Shown here: positions 57,301-64,000 of the stretch, piece after piece
How positions within the stretch are numbered: the first letter of the stretch is position 1
How the letters are laid out: each line of letters opens with the position of its first letter
DNA from: Cryptomeria japonica
Lineage: Eukaryota > Streptophyta > Pinopsida > Cupressales > Cupressaceae
Assembly: GCF_030272615.1 (NCBI RefSeq)
Contig: NC_081415.1
Location: 372,475,009-372,539,008, forward strand
DNA: 64,000 bases
Reading direction: 5' to 3'
Translations under genes and position numbers: made by a program
Notes under the pieces: model-generated
Told to the model about the DNA's origin: nothing
Seen by the model: only the letters and a program-made list of their open reading frames with translations
Database searches by the model: none

Positions 57301-57714
57301 TGTGATGATGTGCTTGTACAAAAGAAAAAGCTACAAACTGACTTGCAGTTATATATGAGCACCTTCAAGCCATCATATGACTCTTTTACAAGTTTTGGGC
57401 AAACCGTTCACTGGTTTCATATCTAGTCTGCCAAAATAAAGTTGGAAATCAACAACCGGACTCAAGATTTGCAGGAGCTCCAACTGGTTCTACTCCCATG
57501 CCTGCAGATACTTTAGAAATGCTATCTCAATTTCGATGCCTTAATGGTGACTCAAGAGATGAGCACAATTGACGCCATGGAAGAGCAGGTCTCCCAGATG
57601 CAGATAGAGAAAGAAGTGGCTACCTCCCTACTTGAGTCCTGGTCCTTATCTATGAAACAATTTTTGCAGGACTTCAAATCAGTTTTTGACAAGTTTTATT
57701 CTTTATTGTCATAA
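54342..57714 (+). pseudogene. Long second ORF of unknown function
   Basis: Not recognised. Begins MAFASHDSSSATVDSMDF. Part 1 (54342-55470) is one frame, broken only by TAG at 55017, and contains ERTHDITPEVIHVITGF and a predicted mostly helical globular region. Frameshifts near 55470 and 55740 flank a basic, NLS-like stretch (KRSPAKKKLEAAP, ERKRKTRNN). Part 2 (56005-57714) is one frame with six TAG stops, all readable as former Gln. It has a Lys/Glu repeat region (56310-56830) and a coiled coil to the end at TAA 57712. No pol motif. The block DIT.EVIH.ITG is vaguely like N-terminal blocks of plant transposon-associated proteins; I do not assign a family. Confidence 0.6.
56310..56830 (+). repeat. 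Lys/Glu-rich repeat inside the second ORF
   Basis: Imperfect tandem units of about 42-45 bp coding for DEEEKRKKEEEKKK-type sequence, at least ten units. It gives a highly charged single helix. The antisense Phe/Ser frame over it is a by-product. Confidence 0.9.
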
Positions 57715-57982
57715 ACTCTTATTCTCTTAATACTAATGCAACAGGGGTTGGTCTGTAATATTTTGTTGTCATTTATGGCAAAGGGGGAGAAGTATAAATT
57801 TTGAATGTTTTGATGTATACTTTCATGTTATTTATGTTAAGAAGTAGTATACATTGTATTTTCTACAAAAGGGATAGAGTATATGCTTAGGGGGAGTAAT
57901 TTTGATTATCGCATATTTTTGTTGTAAAACACTTAGATGTCAAAATTTCCTAAGTGTTGCCATCAATGCCAAAGGGGGAGAC

Positions 57983-59103
57983 TGTTGGCATTTTTGATGA
58001 TTATGTTGTGATTGTCATTGATGGACACACACTTGCATTGAGATCACTTTTGTATGAATAAGTTAAAGCTCAACCGGTGTTTGTTCCAACTAGTATGATG
58101 CATTATAGTCCTTGGACTATTGGTGTTTTGCAGAAAGTGTTTACTGATCTGAAGCGGTATGTTGACCCCAAGCGGTTTGAGGATCTCAAGCGGTACAAAG
58201 GATATCAAGCGGCAGAACACATTTTTCCCAGTCTTCATTTTGTCAAACCGGCAACTAGTATTTTGCTTAAACCGGTATTTTGTATGAACCAGTAATACTC
58301 TGTGATGAGTTACCAACTGACATTTTGTGATGAGTTACCATCCACCGATTGTTTAATGGTGCCGACACTTTAACGGTGCTTTTTGTGTCGTGTTACAAAA
58401 TATGTCTAGATGCATTGAATCTAGGAAATTGCATTGCAATCCTATTGGACCGACATGAAATTAGATTCCTTTATAAGGACATCATGTCTAGGGTTTTATG
58501 TTGTTGCTAGGGTTCAAAGTGGTTGATGAGTTAGAGAGAGTGTGAATGTGTAGAAGACTGAAGTAATTCTGGAATACATTAGGAATGAGCTATCAAGGAT
58601 CTAACCAAGCAATCTGTGCTATTAGCTAGATCACTCACTTGTTGATTACTCACATCTTCGACAAGTCTAAAGCCCTTAATCAGGTAGGCCCAAAAGCCTT
58701 TTGTAAATCCTCTAACAAAGTGGTTCACATCTGTGGATCTAAAATCCTCTAGCAAGGTAGTCTTTAATTAGACTTATCTCCTAACAGAGATTGAGATTCC
58801 TAACAGGATTTGTTCTGGTAAAGAACATTGTATGACCTTAACCGGTCTGGTTCCTATTCTGCAGATAGTTACTTGTGAGTTCCATCTCACCGTGGTTTTT
58901 CCCATTTGGGTTTCCACATCAAAATATCTTATGTTATGGTGTTTGTGCTTCTGTGGGTGAATGCATTATTTTCTATTTGTTTTGCATGTGTGCTAACCGG
59001 TTTGTCTGCTAAACTATTTTACTTGTTTACTGTTAGTCTAGCAAAGTGTTTAAGTACAAAGATTCTTGGCATACTAATTCACCCCCCCTCTTAGTATTCA
59101 TCA
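57983..59103 (+). repeat. 3' LTR of the pol-less element
   Basis: 1121 bp, TGTTGGCATTTTTGATG to TATTCATCA, followed by TAAAT. Shorter than the 5' LTR mainly by the tandem GACCTTAACCGGTCT units. Confidence 0.92.
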
Positions 59104-59108
59104 TAAAT

Positions 59109-59329
59109 AACCTCTTACAAATGCTTCTTATAACTTTCATATGTCATCTAGCCAATTTGGGCACCCATGGATCAAAATAGGAGTTTGTCATAAATGCTTA
59201 TCATAGTGACTCATAATGACTATCATAACTATCATAAATGCACTTACAACTCTTGACAATTGTCCAAGCACCTCAAAACAAGAGATTCAAAAGAGGCCTA
59301 GCTATTTTGTCCTTTTCCTATAAAAAAAA
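59109..59329 (-). repeat. 5' LTR of the minus-strand copia relic, piece 2
   Basis: Matches about 41545-41750 of the left LTR, between the two insertions. Confidence 0.82.
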
Positions 59330-60495
59330 TGTTACTACTTACTAAGTTGCTATTAGTTTTATATCCAAAGTCATTCTATATACTTTAGTCGGTTACTACT
59401 ACCGAAATATTGAGTCAGTAAGCACAGAGCAGTCGGTTATAGAAGAAAGTAGTCACAGAGCCTAGTATATACCGAGCTGTCTACCAAGTAACATTCTATG
59501 TCTACCGAACAACAAAAATGATATACCGAGTTGATATACACCAAGTGAAACATTTTACTAGATTCATTGAACCTAGACACGTGTGGAAACATGTTACAAG
59601 ATCGAGGAACAAAGAACCGTTATCTCATTGGAAATTGCACTTAAATATTTTGTATGATTTTGAGGTCATCTATCCAATGAAATATTTTGTATGGTTATTC
59701 ATTCGATAAATCATGTTTGGAAGATCAAAGCAATGAACCAGATCACCGACATAAGAGATCTATTTATACAACATGAATTAAGGATCAAAGAGAGAGATAT
59801 ATAAAGAAAGACGTGTGCAATAGATAAGCAAGCACTGAGTATTGTGACTATCAAAGACACAGAGGTCACCGAGAAGGATTTCAGAGAATAGTCAAGGAAG
59901 AGAGTAAACATAAAGGTTTACCGAGTTACTTTATGGGTTATTGAGGTATGCTATAAGCAAGGTAATCTCATTTTGAGCACATAGAATCTACTATAACATT
60001 CTAGATGTAAAGTTGCAGATATTTGAAAAGATTTTATTGTAATATTTTGAGTTGTAAGAAAAACCTTTAACAGGGTAAAAGACTCTAACAAAGTCTATAA
60101 ATTGTAAAGCCTTTAACCAGGTGCATCATTTAGAATAAGTGTTGTAAAATCCTTTAGCAAGGTAGATCTAACGATCTTGATACTCCTAATAGGGTAAGCT
60201 ATCAGAAATAGCTAAACATGTAGCTCTAACCGAGCAACCTTTATTATTGCAGTAGTGAAGTTGTGGGTGCCATCCCCACCATAGTTTTTCTCTCTAACCA
60301 AGAGTTTCTGTGCAACCAAAATATGTGTTATGGAGTGAATCATGTATGATTGTTATTTATTTGTTTTAGCTTTATGTTATGTTACAATAGTTTTTGGTTT
60401 ATGCATAACAGTAAAGTTATTGTTGAAGAAAGGATTTGAAGTACTGATTCACCCCTCCCCTCTCAGTACATTAGCTTTCCATATTGGGCCTAACA
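59330..60495 (+). mobile_element. Solo LTR of a copia-type element
   Basis: 1166 bp from TGTTACTACT to GGGCCTAACA. The flanks join the copia LTR around it: AAAAA before and ACAAA after, four of five bases. The end ...ACCCCTCCCCTCTCAGTACATT...CCTAACA resembles the ends of the copia LTRs at 31193 and 36817, supporting plus orientation. Repeated TACCGAG words lie at 59400-59540. No internal genes. Confidence 0.75.
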
Positions 60496-60628
60496 ACAAA
60501 TGTAACTGTAACTTTGGCTTTACATGAGTTCTTTCACCATTGTTGGTTAAATGATTTCACCCCTTATGGGTAAATTACAAATAACATTAGGAGAACAGTT
60601 AATTAAAGGATTTACAAGGTTGATGACA
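60496..60628 (-). repeat. 5' LTR of the minus-strand copia relic, piece 3
   Basis: Matches 41750-41881 (TAACTGTAACTTTG to TTGATGACA) and ends the element. Confidence 0.82.
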
Positions 60629-62100
60629 CCTAAATCCTAAAAATGTGAATAAGGCCTACTATGTGGACTACTTAGGTAAAACACCATATTCACACTAATA
60701 GTGAAAATCCAACCTATTAAAGGATAATTCGAAACACAAAGAAAAAATTATAAAGGAAGTCTCCTTCATGGAGAAAGTTTTTTTTATCAACACTAAATCA
60801 AACAACTAGCAATTTATAATATTTTTTTTTGGAGCAATTTATAAAATTTGACAAACCAATAGCAACCACTTGATATTTTTGTAGTGTAGTAAATTTTATC
60901 CATTTACAATTTCACATCTATTTGGAACCTACTTTAGTATGCTTTTTCTTAAATCACTTTTAAGGTTATTTGGGCCCTATTCTAACTTGATTTTTTATTG
61001 TTTATACAACAATTTAATTGTCATCAAATACCAAAATTAGGACCAAATTTAGACTAACAAATCCTAACACTCATGTTTCCCTTTCACAAGCCCTATTTTG
61101 GTGGGACCAAGGTTCCCAACTACACGGTCTTACCAACTTCCCTCAAAATTATATCCAATGCAAGTATCAACCTTCACATTTTTTAATCTGGTCTTAATTT
61201 TGGTACTTGACTATTTTATATTAACTTTTTATCAAAAATACCTTGAAAACCCTATATAAAGTGCTTCATCTATCATTCAAAAGGTATAAGGTTCTAAGAG
61301 AAAGCATAATACAAATCAATTAAATCAAAAATTATTCAAGAATCAAAAGACTACAACACTCTACATTCAAGTATGATTTCATTCTTTTTTTAATGTTTTG
61401 TTATAATGATATTGCATTAACACTTGTAGGACTTCCATAAGAGCATTATATCACCACCTTTATGTGAAATTCCATGAGAGGTTTTCATACCTAAGTTATA
61501 ATGATTTCATTTTAGTATGTCTATTATTTAGAGTTTTTTCCTCCCTAGGACAAGCTCTCTTTTACATCAATCATAGTTCTTGTGGAGATTGGAACACCAA
61601 CACGAACTTTGACTTAGGCAAGCCCCTATACAACACAATCATTCTTCCCCATTTCATGTATGTAGGTTCAAAAATGATAGTGAAAAGTGTTATAGATATG
61701 TAAATATAATAATAGACATTCCCAAATTATGAATAGGTGAAAACACTTGGACTAGGCACCTAGCACCACCCTTGTCAGCCACTTTTTAGTTAGATTTTTG
61801 GGAGACAAACCTATAGGATCTCCTAAATGTAGTTTTCCCCCTTTTTGTCATTCATAGGCACCTAAGACTAGGGTGCCCAGTACACCAGTTTAACACTTTC
61901 AATCTTAATTTATCAAAAATTTTAATCAATTGGATAATTAGTCACAACATTGCACATTTCTATTTTACATTACTTAATTAATTACATGATTATTACCATG
62001 TATCACTTAACTAGCTAATTAATTGCATATGTTATAGTTGGGAAATAATGTTTATTTCATTATTTTCACAATGAAGACATTACATGGATGTGATAGTTTA
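60629..62100. other. AT-rich stretch before the third Tat-like relic
   Basis: No gene. CTATATAAAG at 61252-61261 followed by CATCTATCATTC could be the TATA box of a decayed LTR whose ends I cannot find. The rest is unassigned; it may be the LTR and leader of the relic that starts near 62.1 kb. Confidence 0.4.
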
Positions 62101-62117
62101 TTATCTATTATTATGAC

Positions 62118-62490
62118 TTTCCATCCCTCTCCTAAAATTTGTCCTATCCATAAGGATATTTGTGAGCAAGAGGATGATAACACTATCACCATTCTTAATG
62201 CTCTTCCTTCTAGAGATGAAACATTTATGAATCATGCATGTCCCTCTCCTAAAATTAGTCTTACCCTAAGAATATTTTAGCAAAAGAGTATGATATAATT
62301 AACACTTCCCCTAGTGTCACTTTACCTTCTATTCACTTAAAAGACATCTCTTCCAGAGGATGAAGCATTGATGAATCATTCTTGTCTCTCTCCCAATAAT
62401 TTTCCTACTCACAAGGATATTTTGTTGCAAGAGGATGATATCACTAGCACTTTCTCCAATGCTCCCTTCTCTAAATATGAATCCTTAGTG
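62118..62490 (+). repeat. Three degenerate tandem units in a Gag-like region
   Basis: Units of about 120 bp start near 62118, 62237 and 62385. Each codes for a version of SPKICPIHKDICEQEDDNT, then NALPSRDE, then MNH.C. The first and third are open; the middle has stops. Upstream of the protease part of a Tat-like relic. Confidence 0.7.
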
Positions 62491-62499
62491 AATAAGGAA

Positions 62500-64000
62500 T
62501 CCAATCAAAGTCAAGCCAATATAGTTCATGTTTTTAGTCATACATATGTGAAACCTCCAATAATTGTTCATCTTTTTCATGATGTTCCTCGACCTCAAAA
62601 TAAACATGGGATTATTATTAGAGGCATTCCAAACCCCCATCACAAACTAAACTAGTGATTATTCTCCAAGGTATTAAAAACCCACCTAAACCCCCTAGAT
62701 ACTACTTAAACTATGCAAAATAACTCACTCAAAGTAGTAGACTTAATCAAAAAGTGTCCCAACAACCTCATTATCATGTAGCTTGTCACACATATAACAC
62801 TTATCTTTCACAACATGCTAGTAAGGAGTATGATCTTGTTGAGTAACTTCATGCTACTCTAACTAAGATCTCCCTTTCAGAATTGACTCAAAATTCACTA
62901 CGACATAGGTATGGGATGTCTCAAGAAGATTTTACAAAAGGTATCTAGATCTCACCTTCTACTAGATCGAATGATGTAGTAGCCCTGTTTGATTATATGA
63001 ATGCAACAAAGTTTGTGTTCTCGCAACATGAATTGCCTTCTTTGGAAGTTCAAAATTAATATGACCCCCTCATGATTATAGTTCTCATTAATAAAAAATG
63101 GAATTAGAAGTACCTTAATTGATAATGGATTATGTCTGAATGTTTGTAGCATAAACCTATCACCTAAAATAAATATGGACACCTCTCTTATTCAACAATA
63201 TTTTATTTGTGTCTTTGATAATTTTGGTAGACAATCGTTATGTATAATCAAATCACATATTCCAATAGGATGTATGACTATACCCACTCTCATCCAACCT
63301 TCTTATAGTTAGATCATGGATTAATGTTATGCAATCAATTCAATCTACTCTTCATCACACAATAAAATTCATCATAGCAATAAATTATGCACAATGAAAG
63401 CTGATAAAAATCCATATGGTGGTGTCGAAATAGAAGTAGAATCTATATCTTCCCTTGATGTTATGATTCCATCTATAACCAAACATGATAAATTATTTTC
63501 TATTGGAAATGCTTTCTTGCAGGATAATTGGTGTTAATTAGACTTTACACCCCCTTTGCTAGAGAATACAAAGTCCTACAATTCAAATTTTAAGCCTAAA
63601 AAAAACCTTGTGTGTATTTTGTGCAAGATACTTTTAAAACTCTTCCAACTACTTCTTCTTCTTATAACATGTGTCTTTATGATGATTGGGGAATTTTAGT
63701 GGACCAATTAAATCTAAGGGTGAACCTTCTCACCCTAACATCTTAACAGCCAATAAGAATCTACATTCTTGCAAAAAAATTGATTCTTCCTCTACTAATG
63801 ATCCTACATATGATTTGGAGACACATTATGGGGTTGGTTTTAAAATTCTTTCTAAAGGTGGATACAATGGAAATGGTTTGGGGTGTATGGAAAAAAGTAT
63901 TTATGCTTTTGTGAAACCTACATCACACTTTTCTAAAGAGGGTTTATGATTTCAACCTCCTTCTTTGTTTATACCCATTCCTCAATTGTCTAATTTCTCT
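62500..64000 (+). pseudogene. Third Tat-like relic: end of gag, protease, G-patch
   Basis: Plus-strand, decayed, running off the window. EYDLVE*LHATLTKISLSEL near 62830-62880 matches EYDLVEQLGKTSALISILEL of the young polyprotein. The protease site reads STLIDNGLCLNVCSINLSPK at about 63110-63170, and a WIMD*CYAINSI / TLHHTIKF region near 63310-63370 corresponds to WIHEMRAVPSTYHQCIKF. A G-patch-like GVGFKILSKGGYNGNGLG is at about 63830-63885. The same order of modules as in the two complete Tat elements. Many stops. Confidence 0.78.

Larger units (their letters stand above)
51430..59103 (+). mobile_element. Non-autonomous copia-type element with Gag-like and unknown ORFs
   Basis: 7674 bp with LTRs at 51430-52580 and 57983-59103, perfect TAAAT duplication, primer site TGGTACCAGAGC at 52583-52594 (one base off the initiator-Met type) and polypurine tract AAAGGGGGAGAC at 57971-57982. 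Between the LTRs there are a Gag-like frame (52631-53898) and a long second frame (54342-57714). No protease, integrase, RT or RNase H motif is visible in any frame. It must have used the enzymes of another copia element (inference). LTRs differ at perhaps one base in twenty in the parts I compared, so it is older than the young Tat element. Confidence 0.9.
41135..60628 (-). mobile_element. Old Ty1/copia element on the minus strand, multiply interrupted
   Basis: Left (3') LTR 41135-41881; right (5') LTR in three pieces, 51010-51429, 59109-59329 and about 60496-60628. Primer site minus-strand TGGTATCATAGC at 50996-51007, one base off the initiator-Met type. Gag, protease, integrase, RT and RNase H lie in copia order on the minus strand, all decayed. 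Interrupted by the long repeat copy 2 between protease and integrase and by two insertions in the right LTR. No convincing target duplication (ATCTA versus CCTAA). Confidence 0.85.

Noticed and set aside
41130..60633. Target-site duplication for the minus-strand copia relic
   Set aside because: ATCTA and CCTAA share too few bases to count; the ends may have changed.

Overview
This window is plant nuclear DNA made almost entirely of nested LTR retrotransposons; I see no ordinary host gene, rRNA gene, tRNA gene or CRISPR array. The dual-RNase H Tat-like Ty3/gypsy elements, the Ty1/copia elements and the layers of nesting point to a large, repeat-rich seed-plant genome. A conifer or other gymnosperm is my guess, but the sequence alone does not prove it.

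Nested layout, outside to inside. (1) A long repeat (copy 1) fills 1-1018 and 39289-41034. It was split by a Tat-like element on the minus strand (1019-39288, target duplication aggac/aggat). (2) That old element was itself split twice: by a young Tat-like element on the plus strand (10428-26782, target duplication ggtac on both sides) inside its reverse transcriptase, and by a copia element on the plus strand (31193-38006, gtcac/atcac) in its leader. (3) To the right, a minus-strand copia relic spans 41135-60628. Its interior carries an inverted second copy of the long repeat (44943 to about 50012), which holds a solo LTR (46617-47824, gtaat on both sides). Its right LTR is split by a 7.7-kb element without pol (51430-59103, taaat on both sides) and by another solo LTR (59330-60495). 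(4) From about 62.1 kb to the end lies a decayed plus-strand Tat-like gag-protease-G-patch relic.

The young Tat element is the only intact unit. Its two 772-bp LTRs look identical by eye, and its single 2491-codon gag-pol frame has all expected motifs. On its opposite strand, between pol and the 3' LTR, sits a two-exon gene for a plant-mobile-domain protein (22861-25666), with its own TATA-like box, a GTAAGT donor, a 790-bp intron and three in-frame stops, each explainable by one C-to-T change. The old Tat element carries a decayed gene of the same kind in the same relative place (2446 to about 5180). Both copies also carry arrays of a short word (CGCGTCTGTG or diverged forms) in the gag-pol leader and, on the opposite strand, in the antisense intron.

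The 51430-59103 element has copia-style LTRs and primer site but no recognisable pol. It encodes a Gag-like protein with four zinc knuckles (three damaged) and a long protein of unknown function. Nearly all in-frame stops in the decayed elements are TAG where CAG (Gln) is expected, a footprint of cytosine methylation decay.
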